Positions 45,866 to 59,042 of a DNA stretch of 64,000 bases are shown here, piece by piece. A program made the translations under genes and the position numbers. Position 1 is the stretch's first letter; each line of letters starts with the position of its first letter. The notes beneath the pieces are model-generated. The model did not search any database. It had not been told where the DNA came from and saw only the letters and a list, made by a program, of their open reading frames with translations. Source of the DNA: Campylorhamphus procurvoides (lineage: Eukaryota; Chordata; Aves; Passeriformes; Dendrocolaptidae). Where the stretch lies: assembly GCA_013396655.1 (NCBI GenBank), contig WBMV01007512.1:320547-384546 (forward strand). Reading direction: 5' to 3'.

Positions 45866-48800
45866 TGTGAACACTGAGTTTTAGGAATTTTCCATCCCCA
45901 ACGATTGTGACCCTGGAAGTCCCCATGGCCTGCCCCAAGAGAACCCCCCCAGAGCCAGGACAGCTCCTCACTTTCCCTGAGCTGTGGAAAACTTCAGTGC
46001 CATTCCCAAAGAGCTGGAGGCTTTGCAGCTGGAATCTCGTGACGGATTTGAATAAGCAGCAACATCCATCACTGACAGATAACACTCACCTAGCCCAGCG
46101 CTGCAATTTGATGGATTGACCTGCTCTGCTCAAAGAGAGAATTACTGGGAGAGCAAAGAGGTTTGGGGCTTTTTTTTTTTTTCCTGACTGCAATATTGAA
46201 AAAAAAAAGCGGTGGGGGGGGGAAATAAAATAAAATCCCCAATCAAACACTTCATGCTACACTTGGATCCACAGCACATTCTTCTGATGAATAGAGGCAA
46301 TTATTTTTCAGAATAATTTAAGCAGCTTTGATTCAAGGGCCAGTTCAGAGTGACATTGAAATGAGCTCCAGTTGAAACCCAGCTTTATTATCAACTAGTG
46401 ATTTCCGACTCGCTGCTTCAAAGAACTCCGTGTCCCACGTTTGCAGAGCAGCAACTCCCAAACCCCAATGAATTCAGGAGCTGAAGGACCCAGTGCCAGG
46501 GTGGCTTCTTTGCCCCAGAGCTGCTCTGGGACCAGGCAGGTGACACTGGGGACATTACAGTGGCAGAGGTGACACGTGGCAGTGTCCCAGGGCGGGACTT
46601 TGGGGTTAACCATCCTCTCCCCACCTTCTCCCCCTCCTCAAACCCTTCATATTCATGTGGAATGGTTAGGTTTCCCCTGACAAATCTGGTCTCTGCTTTG
46701 CTGGCCTGGATTAGATGGTGAATGGTCAGGACTGGAGACATCCCCCCAAGCTGGAAGGACCCCCAGAGAAGTAACAGAGCAGCTGAAACCTGAACCTTTG
46801 GGAGATGAACCTGAACCTGGACCTGGGGATGCCCTATAGCTCAGTAGGTCCCCTCTGTGTAGGGTCCTCCAACCTTCCTCCAGAAGGAAGGAAAGGAGCA
46901 AAGGAATTTGTAAGGAGCTGCAAATCCCACTGCAAGTCCTTGTTTTTCCTAGGAAACAATCCCTGCCTGTCCCTGCTGCAGGTTGGGATGCCTGGATAAA
47001 CATTTCCCAGGTTCTCAGCCCTTCCTTTGGGCTGTCACAGGAGATTCTGGATGGCTGAACTCACCCGAGAACTGTGACACCCCTGTGCTTTAGCAGCTAT
47101 AATGCCACACATCCCACATATTCATTCCCACACATCCACAAAGATGTTCTCCACGGCTTTTCTAGCCTGGGAATTACCAGCCTGGCTGCTGTGGTATCTG
47201 AGAGAGCCTCCTGATCTCTGATGGCTTCTCTGGGCGAGTAAGGCACTTACATGCAGCTCACCCCAAATGCTCCTTCATCCTCTCCACGTGCTTTTCCTCC
47301 TTGGCACCACTCTCCAGTTTTATTCCCTTTTGCTCAAGTGCAGAAGCCAAGAAACCAAACCCTGGGAGCTTCCAGCAATCTCCCTGTGCACAGACCCCCC
47401 TGGAACTCATTCCCACCCACCCCAGGACCAAGGCAAGGGCAGGTCCAGTGGCTCTGGGATGAGGATGCTGCCCCTGGAAGTGACTTTTGCAGCCATCTGG
47501 AACCAGCTGTGACCCACAGCTGGCCCAGCCAGGCTCTGGCATGACAGGAAAAGCCCCCAAGAGGCTGAATTTTTCTCCCTGCTTGCCTCTGCTATCTCTT
47601 GCTTCTGCCTCCAACTGGAATATTACCAAAACAAATAGAGTATCTCAAGATGCAACTGAGAGAGCAAAAGGAGCACTGGCCATCCCTCTGGAGCTGAGGG
47701 AAATGGGCCAATTCTCAGCAGAATTTCGGGCCACACAAGGTTCAGATGTGGAGCCTCTAACCCAGCCCTGCAGCTCCACCAAAGCCCAGCTGAAAGCAGT
47801 GAGCCAAGAGGGATGGTCACCTCTCCCTCCATGGGGACACATCCCACACGGGGACTGATCCTTCCCTCCCACTGGCAGGGGCTCAGCAGGACAGGCTGGA
47901 GAGCCCATGGCAAGGATGCTGCTGGAGATGGGATTGCCTTCCCAGCTTTCCTTCACCCTGCACCACAACCCCCAAATATCAGGGCACCAATCAGCCCAAC
48001 AAGGCTCTTTTCCCTGTGTTGTTTTCCCCACTCCACATCTTTCAGCCCAGCCAGATCCTCCCCAGTCACACCAGCAGGCACTGGGAGGAGGAGAGTGGCT
48101 GCTCCGTGACCCAGCGGGGAACAGCCCCATCCATCTCCTGCTCGAGGCTGACAAGTGAAATTGCTTCGTATCCTCCACAAAATGCGTGGAACGAAACCAG
48201 GATCTATTTTAACACATATTCAAAGGGACACTGTCAAGTAGCCGAGATCCAAAATGAGAGGTTTTGTAAACAAAGCAACCAAACAAAAGACTTACAAAGC
48301 TTGATATTAATAGAAAAGTTATTGGGCTGCTTTTTCCCCCCTCCTTTCTTTTCACCCGGCAATAAAAGAAAGCTTCTTAAAAATTCCCCCTGCAGTGTTT
48401 GCAACCCAAACAAACAACATTACTCTGACACACGAGAAACGAGCCCGACAAGGAGCCAGAGCCTTAGAAAAGGCACAAGGGGCAGCTCCAGGAGAGGTGA
48501 CAAAAACCTTTAACTCCCTTGTCCCCCTCTGTCCCCAAGTTCTCCTACCTCAGACCACCAGAATCCGTGGGATTCCCTGGAAAGATGTTTCTGTCCCTCC
48601 AGAGGTCCCGAAAACTCAGCACTGGAGGAGCAGGGATGAGAAAGGACATTTGGGTTTGTAACCAGGAGGAACTGGGGGCAGTTTCTGAGCAGACCAGGTG
48701 GGAGCTGCCCCTGCTTCGTTAAGGCCCTGCTCGTTAGGGGTGGGCAGGGATGGCTGGCTGGGGGTTCCCAAGGTGTGGGATGCTGGCAGGACAGGCTCGG

Positions 48801-48934
48801 TGCCTCAGATTGCTGGAAATTCCCCAAAACCAGGGGGATTGCCAAGGACTCGCCATCCCAGTGAGCAGGGACGGGCTGTGGGCTCGGAGGGGGAGCAAAA
48901 GCATCACTTCAGATGTGGCTCTTGGGAAGGTGCA

Positions 48935-49350
48935 ATGGAGAAGGCAGGGAGAGGAACATGGAGCTGTTCAGCCTGGAGAGGAGGAGGAGGCTCCAGGGAG
49001 ACCTCAGAGCCCCCTGCAGTGCCTAAAGATGCTCCAGGAGAGCAGGAGAGGGACTTGGGACAAAGGATGGAGGGACATGACACAGCGAATGGCTTCCCAC
49101 TGCCAGAGGGTAGGATTAGATGGGATTTTGGGGAAGAAATCCTTGGCTGTGAGGGTGATGAGGCTCTGGCACAGGGTGCCCAGAGAAGCTGGGGCTGCCC
49201 CATCATCCCTGGAAGTGTCCAAGACCAGGTTGGACGGGGCTTGGAGCAACCTGGGCTAGTGGAAGGTGTCCCTGCCCATGGCAGGGGGTGACACAGGACG
49301 GGCTTTGAGGTCCCTTCCAACTCAAACCATTCAGGGATTCTGTGACATAT
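48935..49350 (+). mobile_element. CR1 LINE copy (about 415 nt)
   Basis: Long plus-sense copy: 'gttcagcctggagaggagga', 'ccctgcagtgcctaaagatg', 'atggcttcccactgccagag', 'cttggagcaacctgggctag' and 'tttgaggtcccttccaactc', ending in 'attctgtgaca'. Confidence 0.93.
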
Positions 49351-51649
49351 CCCGAGACCTGAATTAAGTGACTCGGGTTAACATTTGGAATTAAACCTGC
49401 CAGAAAAAAACTGACTTCCCATCAACTTCAGAGCTGTGAGACTGCCCGGATGACCCAACAGATCCCTCACACGGAGCTGGGAGCACCCAAAATTCCCCCC
49501 AAAGCTGGAAAACCTCACTCCCTGCTCCTGCCTTTGATCTCCTGCAGCCCCAGCTGTGCGGGCACAGCACGGGAGATGCTCGGAGCAGCCAAACCCGGCC
49601 GGGGCTGCGCTGCCAAACGAGACAGGAGCTGCAATTTGCACTTTAAATGAGTTAATGCTCCTCAAGTGCTCTCGTGTCAGAGCCGGGCGCTGCCAGCGGC
49701 ACAAAATGCTAATTCAGCGCCGCAATCAATGGGGCCTTTGGAGAAGTGTCTGCATAATTAGGGGGAAGCAAAAAAAAGGGAGGTTTTTAAAGAGGCAAAC
49801 AGCTGGAATTCATTACATCCCTTGGGCAGCGGAGTTGGCAAAGCTGGAGGTTCCCGAGGGCTGCCTGTCCATGGGCAGGTTCAGGGATGCGACAGGGATG
49901 GGCACAGTGCCGCCCTCCACTGCATCCCACCGGAATGAAGAAGACTTCCAGGAGCAGAGGATGCAGCTACAGCCCTCAGCTCCTCGGGTGCAGGACCCAC
50001 CTACTGACCCATGTGGGGACAGCAGAGTTTGGGTAAACCCGACCTGTGCTGGTCCTAAACCAGCTAAGCACTTAAACCAAGCTTTTCCTGCGGATTTCAG
50101 CCAGGTTTAGAGCAGGCAGGGCTGGGAATGAGGGGAGGATGGAGCTCCAGGAGGGCAGGACATGCTGCCTGACTGGGTTAGCAACCAGGGATGGGGCAGG
50201 AGAGGCATTGCCAGGACATCACCATGGTGTTATTTACACACGTTTCAGCACCAAGGCACGCCTAAGGAAGCAGATAATGATGGTAATTGGTGGCACACGG
50301 ATGATTAACCTGAATTTCTCAAGTTCTGCCGCTCAGTTTTCATCATCTCAATTCTCTCCTTCTGCAAAACACCACTGTGGGTTGATTTCCAAGAGCGAGC
50401 GGACCCAGGGCTTTCAGCTTTAATTGGGCAATTCTGTGGCAAGGAGATGTTGGCATCTTGAAGAACAACCCACACGTGGTGTGTCTCCCCTTCAGTAACA
50501 GAGCAGGGACAAAACACGGGTGCAAATCAAGGCTAAAGGCATCACAGGACAAACACACAGCTGCAGGCAGCTTTCCAGGCTGAGCTGGAAACTCAACTCA
50601 AGGCAGCAATTCCCACCTCGGGCTGAACTCTTCTGCAGGAGTTCTGGCCTCTATATGGCAATCCTCTTTTCCTGGCTAGAAAATGAAACATAAGACAGGT
50701 ATAAATTCATTTGCAAGCTCAGACAGGCTGGGAAAGATGAGAAAAGACCCAGGCAGGAAGCAGGCTGGGCAATCCTTTGGAAAGGCTTTGTGCTGCTCCT
50801 CAGGGACAGCTCGTCTCACGGATTTGGCTCCAAGGTACTCCATGCTCAAGTGACTAGACGTGCAAAATAAGTCCAGGGAAATATCCAAAGCCACTTCCCG
50901 AGGTTAATTCGGGGAGTTTTTAACCCTTGCTGTGACTGAAGGGGTCACAGGTTTCGAGCATGCAGCACAGATAGTACCCAAGTTGTCCTTTCATGAGTTG
51001 ATGTCTGACCTCCAGCCCCAAGTGATGTGTCTGAGCTGCCCCAAGAGCCTTCCCTGGCCTCGATTCTCCCAGAAAGGAGGACCTTTGGAGGTGCAGACAC
51101 ACTTCAAGCTCTTCCTGACTTTTCCTTCTGTGTCCCCTCTGGGGATTTTCCGGGAGCTCCAAACACCAGCACACCCAACCTGGTTGAGACACCAAGCTGC
51201 AGTGCTCCTCACCTCATGGAAACCCTCCAGAGCTGGTGGTACCAACACTCAATTAGCACAGTTAATTGCAGCCCTAATGAACATGCAGCTTGCCCCCTGT
51301 GGTTTTGACATGATTGCTTCTCTAACTGTTCCCATCAAGAGACCCTGGATTGGATATTCCAGACTGGCTCTGTGATGTACCCAGGAGACTTCTCTCCTGA
51401 ACATCTCCTCTCTCTCCCACTGGCCCATGGCAGCCAACCATTGAAGGCAACCTGTTCCCCAGAAGATTCCCTGCCCTTCTCCATGCACTGGACAAGGTGA
51501 GAATGGCAATGACCTCCTTGACTGGTTTTTACATCACGACCAGAGGTTTCTGTGGTTCTCAATGGAAATACCACTTTGGGGGACCTCAGCATCTCCTGTG
51601 CATCTCTGCCTCTCAAGGGCTTCAACCCACAGCCTGGTTGTGTCCAGTT

Positions 51650-51785
51650 CAGAGAATCCTAGAATGGTTTGGGTTGGAAAGGACCTTAAAGCTCATCTGG
51701 TCCCACCCCCTGCCATGGGCAGGGACACCTTCCACTAGCACAGGTTCCTCCAACTCTGTCCATCCTGCCCTTGAACTGATCAGTT
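51650..51785 (-). mobile_element. CR1 LINE 3' fragment
   Basis: Minus-sense: 'agaatggtttgggttggaaa', 'ggaccttaaagctcatctgg' and 'atgggcagggacaccttcca', breaking off near 51770. Confidence 0.9.
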
Positions 51786-52388
51786 CAAACTGTCTAGTTC
51801 TCATCCAGCTTCCCACCACACACAGGACACCATGGCCAGGGAGCTGATGCTCTTGCCAAACCCATTTCTCACCACGAATCCATTAGAAAGTTCCCAAACC
51901 TCAAGCCAAACCCAAACCACGCAACAACAGTGTCACCAGCCCCAAGAAAACCAAAATTCTTAAAAGCTTCCTCATGTCTGGCTGCAGAGACTCCTCAGCC
52001 TTGCATGGGAACTCCTCACCACTTCTTCTGGCCATGAGTTGGCCCCCCAAAAGCCACTTTTCTCCACCCAAGACGTTGCAGGGTCTGGGACAGCACATTT
52101 GGCAGGAGGGACTCGGTGCAGCCCCGACAGGAGCTGATGTTTGGCTGCTGTTCCCTCTCCTCAGGCAGCACAGCCTGGGCTGGTGCTCCAAGAGTTGAGT
52201 TTTAGGGTTGTTCCTCTCCGAGTGTTGGACAATCGTGGCTTTGCTGTGGTGACAACCCAACGCCCTGGGCTGTGCCCGACAACCAAACAGCTCCCCCAGC
52301 AAGACAAATATTTTGCCGTCTCCACATTCTGCTCGGAGTAAAAATAACTCTCAATTCCCCCCTCAATTAGTGGATGTCATGTAGGGCT

Positions 52389-52424
52389 CAATTGTGCATC
52401 TAATTGTGCATCTAATTGTGCCTT
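52389..52424. repeat. 12 to 13-bp tandem repeat
   Basis: Three copies of a 'taattgtgcatc'-like unit, preceded by 'tcaattgtgcatc' and followed by 'taattgtgcctt'. Short and AT-rich. Confidence 0.8.
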
Positions 52425-52891
52425 TCTTGCCTCAAATTGTCTCTGGGGAGCAGCTCAGTCCAAGCCAGTCCACAGATCACAGCCAGGATGGGGACAACGG
52501 GGCAGCCTGTCCTGGGGGGTCCTCAGAGGGGAGGAAAATAGGGTTTGGGGGGGAAAAAGGGAGAGAAAGAGATGGCAAAGGCAGAGGAAGGGAAATTCTG
52601 GGCCACAGTGCAGGTGGTGGGGACTGGGGTGCAGAGCAAGGCTGAAAATTCAGAGGATGCTCCAGCTCTGAGGCACGTGGAGAAATAGATTTCATTGTGA
52701 ATTAAAAATAACCCAAGAAGAAATAAAGAACTCGTGCTTGTGGATTAGAGCTCCTTAATTGCAACCCAGCCAAAGTGGGGAATTATCCTTTGTTTCCCAA
52801 CAAACCCTTGGAAAATATCGAAGCAGAGAATTGAGAGGAACGGCCTCGAGCACTCATCGTGGGGAGTCCCAGTGACCCCACGTGCCCACAT

Positions 52892-52953
52892 GTGGTGGCT
52901 TTGTCCCCGTGGTGGCTTTGTCCCCATGGTGGCTTTGTCCCCGTGGTGGCTCG
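52892..52953. repeat. 17-bp tandem repeat, about 3.5 copies
   Basis: Unit 'gtggtggctttgtcccc' starts at 52892, 52909, 52926 (with a for the first g) and 52943 (partial). Copies differ by one base or none. Confidence 0.92.
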
Positions 52954-53467
52954 AGGCCACATGGGGGAGGTGACACCCCCTCTGGCTCCTGGGGAGCCCA
53001 AGAGCAGCTTTCCCTGCCTGTCATCCCTTTTTTTTTTTCCTCTCTGGGCGATGAATAATGAGAATAAAAATGCAAAAGAAAGCGGTGTGACAGTCAATTA
53101 GTGCCTTGTGATTAACCACCCAAGAGCAGCCCCTGCTCAAAACACCACCTGATGCTCCTTTGAAGGGAGAGGATTCCTCCTGAGCACGATGGACATGCAA
53201 ACAGCAAAACAAAGGATCTGCTGATTTATTTTCTTGTTTTCTTACATAATCACAGCTCCCTAAATGTTAATGACTCCCACACACGGGATTTGCATACAAG
53301 CCTGGAGCCTGAGTGTGCTGCTCTTGCTGGTGGAGGTGTTGGGATGGTGGGGAAGGAGCCATCCCAAATGTCAGGAGAGGGGATGACACCTTGGGGTGAA
53401 CCCAAACTGAGGGCTCAGATTTAGTCCTGGCTTGTCATCCTGTGATTTTATTGTGTGATTGGACAAA

Positions 53468-53612
53468 TTTGCCCAGAGAAGCCGTGGCTGCCCCAGCCCT
53501 GGAAGTGTTGGACAGGGCTTGGAGCAACCTGGGCTAGTGGAAGGTGTCCCTGCACGTGGCAGGGCATGATCTTTAAGGTCCATTCCAACTCCAAGCATTC
53601 CATGAGTCTATG
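53468..53612 (+). mobile_element. CR1 LINE 3' fragment with internal deletion
   Basis: 'gcccagagaagccgtggctg', 'ggagcaacctgggctagtgg' and 'gatctttaaggtccattcca'. About 13 nt are missing after 'ccctggaagtg' compared with other copies here. Confidence 0.9.
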
Positions 53613-53878
53613 TTTTGGGGTTTTTTTCCCCTGGAAAACTGCATCTCCAAAGAAGTTTGGGAGTCATCTGCAGGTTTCCAGCCCCATGAGACGAGCAGGA
53701 CATTCTTCCCCTCCAGCAGCCCTTGTGGGTCACACCCAAACCAGGAGACTCCAGCTGTGTGTCCCTTCCCACAGAATATTCTCAATGAAGGGACCATTTC
53801 AAAACTCTTCCTGATTAGGTATTAAATAATTATTAGAAGCCACGGCCGCGCATTCTTAAGAGCTTATTGTAAATCACC

Positions 53879-53946
53879 CTGCAATAAAAACACCTCCAAA
53901 ATAAACTCTCAGCCACTGATGCTTTAATAAGCTGCAATAAAAACAC
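53879..53946. promoter_or_regulatory. Duplicated 15-bp GCAATAAAA motif
   Basis: 'ctgcaataaaaacac' occurs at 53879-53893 and again at 53932-53946, 53 nt apart in the same orientation. GCAATAAAA resembles the site preferred by CDX and posterior HOX proteins. Function is inferred only. Confidence 0.3.
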
Positions 53947-55799
53947 GTATCAGAGCTTGTAATGCTGCTGAGCTTAACTCTGAGCAGCTTTAAGGAGCTC
54001 ATTTAAGCCTGAGTGACACTGCAGACACTTAGGCCAGGCTGCAGCCCTGTGGATGCTCAAACACGAGCCCAGGTTGGGCAGGAGCAGGAAAACCCCCCCC
54101 AGATGTTACAAAGGGAAAGGGAAACCTGAGGCATCCCAGGGGCTGGGAAAAGGGGAGGCTGTGCAGGGAAGGACAAGCAAAGCTGAGCCATTGGCTGCAC
54201 AAGGAACTTGTTTCCAGGCATGGTTTTACCAGGTGAAAGTCCAAAAATTCTACATTTTTCTGCAGAAGGAGCCTGGCACATCCCCAGGCAATGGCAGGGA
54301 TGTGGTGGCAGAGGGAAGGAGTCAGGATCCCAATGGATCTGCAGCTCTCCTGGGTGTAGCTTCAAACCAACCAGGAGCAGACACAGCTCCCTGTGCACCC
54401 ACTGGGCACAGACAGCCCGGACCTTTTCAAGCATTTCACCCCCAGGACACGGAGGATTCGGGGCCAGAGCGAGGGGAGGGTGAGACAGAGCTCAGACCAC
54501 CCAGGGGAGCCCCAGCACGGGGTCATTCCAGCCCCATTATCTGTGGAACTGCAGCATCTTCTCTCTGCCAGGGCGGGAGAGGAGCCAGCCAGAGCTGGGA
54601 CTGCTCTGTGACCCTGCTCTTCAGGAGTGTTTAGGACACTCCTCAGAAAACAAACAATTTGTAAGAGCAGAGGAGCTGCTGAAACACCCAGGGCTGCCCC
54701 TGATGGGACAGAGAACAGAGAAATACCCACAAACTGGAGCAATTGGCTCCAAGTGGTCTTTGCTGGGAGACAGAGAGGATTCAGCAAAGCACAGGGAGCT
54801 GCAGGGCAGGTGGCTCAGCAGAGCCCCTTCCAAGCTGCAAAACTACTTTCCCTTCATCCTTTTCCTGAGCAGGGAATTTTGCCTTGGACTGTGGCTGAGC
54901 CCAGACTGCATTTGGATGGTGCCTTTGGTTCCCCAAATGAGAGGGACTGAAGGAACTCAGCCCTGATGGAGATCACAGACCCAACCCCTCCTGCTGCTGT
55001 TTGGTTTTCCTTGCAAGGCGGCTTTCTACAGCGGGAAATCAATCCAGGGAAGGAAAAGGCATTAAAAAAGATGCAAAGAGCTTTCACAGCTGAGCAAAGA
55101 GCAGCTCCTGGTCCAGCATTTGCTGCTCAGAAATAACTAAGCCAGTCCTTGGAGACCCTGACACCAAGAGAGGCTGCCCAGGGTGGCCCACTGGGGCTCA
55201 CAGGCACAGCAGGGTCACAGAAAAGCCAGATGTTAATGGCAAAATCAGTCCCCAGCGAGTTCCCAGAGCCCAGCACAGGACCTGCACAGCACTGGAGCAT
55301 CACATGGTCCCTCTGGGGCTGCAGAAAATGCTCTGTCAAGTGTTACAGCATAAAATTACAGCCCTGTTCCACCAGGGAACTGAAAGGCAAGGGTTATTCC
55401 CTCGGAAATAGGTCTCCTGGAGGTGATGGTTCCAGCAAAGAGGGCAGGAGGACAGAGCTGGGCCAGGGCTTGCCATAATGCCCAGCACCACAGAGCTCTG
55501 GGCTCAGCAGCAGTGCTGCCTCCCCCAATTAGTGCTGTGGTAATTGGCTAGGAAAGTAGCCAGGCTGATCTGGTATTTGGATGGCCCAGAAGGGGAGGAT
55601 GCAGGAACAGACATTTCCTGCCAGACTGCTCTGCAGTCAGGAATCGTGCCAAGGCTCAGAGGGTGGGAGGCTCCTGCCTTTCAGCACGTGCCCCAAGTGT
55701 CCCCATGGCTCCTGCCTGGGTGACCAGGGGGGCTGAGGGGTGGCTGGAAGGGACAGTCTCCATTTTCCCAGCCAAAAAAAGCCCGCTTTTACACCTTAT

Positions 55800-56010
55800 A
55801 TCCAACTTTATACTGGATTAGATATAAGGAAGAAGATTTTGAAATGAGGGTGGGCAGGCTCTGGCACAGGGTGCTCAGAGAAGCTGTGGCTGCCCCTGGA
55901 TCCCTGGAAGTGTCCAAGGCCAGGCTGGACAGGGCTTGGAGCAAGCTGGAAGGTGTCCCTGTACATTGAAGGGCTAGATGACCTTTAAAGGACCTCAAGT
56001 TCAATTGGTC
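55800..56010 (+). mobile_element. CR1 LINE 3' fragment
   Basis: 'ggtgggcaggctctggcaca', 'cagagaagctgtggctgccc' and 'aggctggacagggcttggag'. It has a shortened 'gcaagctggaaggtgtccc' stretch and a worn 3' end. Confidence 0.88.
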
Positions 56011-56854
56011 ATATTTAACGTGACACTAAACCAGAGAAACCAGGGAATCCCAAAGGTGGGGCCGTGCACAGCAAACCTGAGCTTTGCACCTTGAGCTTTG
56101 CAGGCGTGGAGCAGAAATCTCTGCCGAGAGCAGCACGTGGCCCAGAGCTCTCCAGAGCCACCATCGACTCCTTTGAAATATTAATATTAATAATTAACTC
56201 TGTTCCACTGCCTTATCTCCTCTCATCCCTTCCATGCAGCTTCCCCGTCTCGCCGAGCTGAGAGTGACTGTGAGTGACACAAAATGGTAATACTGAGGGA
56301 CAACACTGAAGTAAACAGATGAAAGCAACCCACCCCTTCCTTTCTCCAGCTCATCAGTTATTCTGTTTTCACATCCTCCATACACTTGCTTGGCAATGAC
56401 AAAGTTGCATCTTCTGCAAAACACAGAAATACAAGTTCGCTTTGAATCGTGACTAAACAGCCCTTTGAAGGATTAAAAATAAGGGGAAAAGCAGTGTTCC
56501 CACCCCCCCCCAAATGGATCCCAGCACGTTAAAGCTCAGCTGAAGGCCATGGTGGAGAGAGAAGAATGTTTTGATCCTGCAGAAAGGATGTGCCAAAGGG
56601 GACATGGATGCTGTGGGACATGGGGATGAGGCATTTTGTTGTCCTGCTTTGATTTGAAGGAATAGCTGGGAACAGTGAGAACAAGGAATGAAATCACCAC
56701 GGGGCAGAGCCAGCACAGCTCAGTGTCTGCTGTGCCTTGAGATCAAGAACTCAAAGCCTGTTCTCCCTCTTTCCAGGCTCCAGAAAACACGAGCTACACC
56801 CTCACACCCCCCTGGGCACCACGTTACTGGCCCAAAAAATCCAGTGTACACCTT

Positions 56855-56985
56855 TCCACCCCTGGAAGTGTCCAAGGCCAGGATGGACAGAGCTTGGAGC
56901 AACCTGGTCTAATGGAAGGTGTCCCTGCCCATGAGATGAGCTTTAAGGTCCCTTCCAACCCAAACCATTCTGGGACTCATTTACA
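56855..56985 (+). mobile_element. CR1 LINE 3' fragment
   Basis: 'cccctggaagtgtccaaggc', 'cttggagcaacctggtctaa' and 'ctttaaggtcccttccaacc', ending in 'attctgggactcat'. Confidence 0.9.
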
Positions 56986-58064
56986 ACCCAATCAGGAAAA
57001 AAATACCCCCTGTGCCCAAAGGGAGCAGACCTGGGTGAGCCCAGGGAAAGCTCTGGGACAGTGGCTGCGGCTCACTGAAGTCCAGCCACAGAGTCCCCTC
57101 CTTGTCCTTCTTCAGATGTTTTATCAGCACCATCGTCAGGAGGGAATGACTTTGGTCTCTCCCTCTCAGCAGCTCCCTTATCTGCCCCTGGCACTGCTCT
57201 AATCTCTTTGCTTGTTTGTTTGCTCTCTTTCTCCAGCTGGAGACAGAAGTTGAACCGGGAAATATTTGCATTCCAGTTCAGAGTGCCTGCGAAGGCCTCC
57301 AGACTCCTCCTCCCAAGACCAGGAAAACCTTTAAGATCCAACTGGTTGCAGAAAACCCAAGGAAACCCCTCAAAGCCACTGGCCTGGGGATGGCACCTGA
57401 CTGAAACCACAGAGAAACCCCCAATCCCAGGGGCTGCTCTCAGTGCCCTCCTACCCTCATTATCTCCTTAATTAAAGCAGGACTGCCCCACCACAGTGGG
57501 AAGGAAGAGGAGCCTGTTACCCTTTCAAGGAATCCCAGGAATATTTGCAAGGAGCTCTGTTTTCCCTTGGTTTGCAAAGAAGAGCTCGTGCCTACTGAGC
57601 GATTCTCCTAAAAATACTGGGAGTGTTTTGACATTGAGTGGTGCCAGAAATACCCCCGTGCGCGGCGCCGAGGGAAGCATATGCTGCTCTGCCTTCCAAG
57701 GTCTCCTCCAAAAGCCGGGCTGGGAGCTTGGGGGTGGAGAACAGCCTCGAAAATAGCACTTTGCAAACTTCTGGGGACGGTATTGCCAATAGAACGTGTA
57801 ATTCTGGAAACGTCTTAGCAATTAAAAGTGATGAAGTGCAAGAGGAGGATTTCCCCCGTTGCCTCATTGATAAAAGCAGATGAACACGGGGCCTTCCCCT
57901 GCCTGTATCCAGCATGGAGATGATTTCCCACCAGGCACAACCCTGGGGAGAAAGGGAAGGTCCTCTGCCACGCTCATAAGTTTTGTCACAACAGCTCCCA
58001 AGAGCACACCGTCGCTTTGAACGCCACGGTTGAGCAGAAATTGCTTCTCACAACCTGGTTTGCT

Positions 58065-58270
58065 CAATTTCACAGAATCCTGGAGTCACTGAGGCTGGAA
58101 AAGACCTCCAAGATCATCAGCTCCAACTGTTCCCCCATCACTAAAGCATGTCCCCAAATCTACAGAGATTTTGAACCTCTCCAGTGATGGTGACTCCACC
58201 ACTGCCCTGTGCTTGACTACTGTGTCCATGCAGGAACTTTCCTTAATATCCCACCTGAACTTGCTTCAAA
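58065..58270 (-). mobile_element. CR1 LINE 3' fragment
   Basis: Minus-sense: 'ctggaaaagacctccaagat', 'gcatgtccccaaatctacag' and 'ggtgactccaccactgccct', then a worn 'ttccttaatatcccacctga' block. Confidence 0.88.
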
Positions 58271-59042
58271 AGGCCATAGAGGAACAAGATTGGACTGGGA
58301 CATCAGAGAAAAGCCACCTTCTTGAAGACAACACTGAAGGCATCACAGCCCAGCCCGGCCCCCTCCTCCCAGCACGTGGCCACGGCTGTGCCGGAGGGAC
58401 AAAACCAAGGGCCACTTTCAGCCCTGCTCCAGCCCTGGCTTGGATTTTTCCCTCGTTCCCAGGACTGCATTAAACACAACCCCGGTGATCAAACCTCTTT
58501 GGGTGGGAGTAGCAGCTCCCGCTGCTCCCTCACGTGCCTGGGGCTCCTTTCTCCCTATAATGCCCTTATCTTTCCCGGAGTGTTTCCTTTTTCTGGGTTA
58601 AGATTCAATGCTCCGGAACAAAAAAGCGGCAAGCAGGTCTAATTTATCGACCCGAGTGATTTCCACGGCTCTCACTGCGCACTCTGCTCGGGATGAGCAA
58701 TGAATAAGCTGCAAGAACAATACTCACTCTTAATTAAATGGTGCTGCACAAAATATGCATTGGGCTTGGCCCTTGGCCACGCTGCTGGAGATTTATTGAA
58801 TTTGACAGTTTAATACGCTCCGAATATCTGGGCTCCCTCATAAGAAGTGCTCAGAAAACAGTTTAAATATGCTTTCAATTTAATTAGACTTCACGCCTCC
58901 TGCCCTCGTTGTCGGTGCCCCATGTGCCACCAGCTGACCCCGGGGGCACGGGGAAGGAGGACAGGGGAGCCACAGGAGGTTGCAGGGCACATCCCTGGAG
59001 CACAGGGATGGTGGTGTGCATGGAGGCCACCTCAGCGTTTGC

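Noticed and set aside
46837..46848. 'tagctcagtagg', resembling a tRNA A box
   Set aside because: There is no matching B box at the right distance and no cloverleaf with paired acceptor arms.
50932..51375. Plus-strand open frame starting MTEG, like the Cav3.2 N-terminus
   Set aside because: It is on the opposite strand to the gene, and the similarity ends after four residues.
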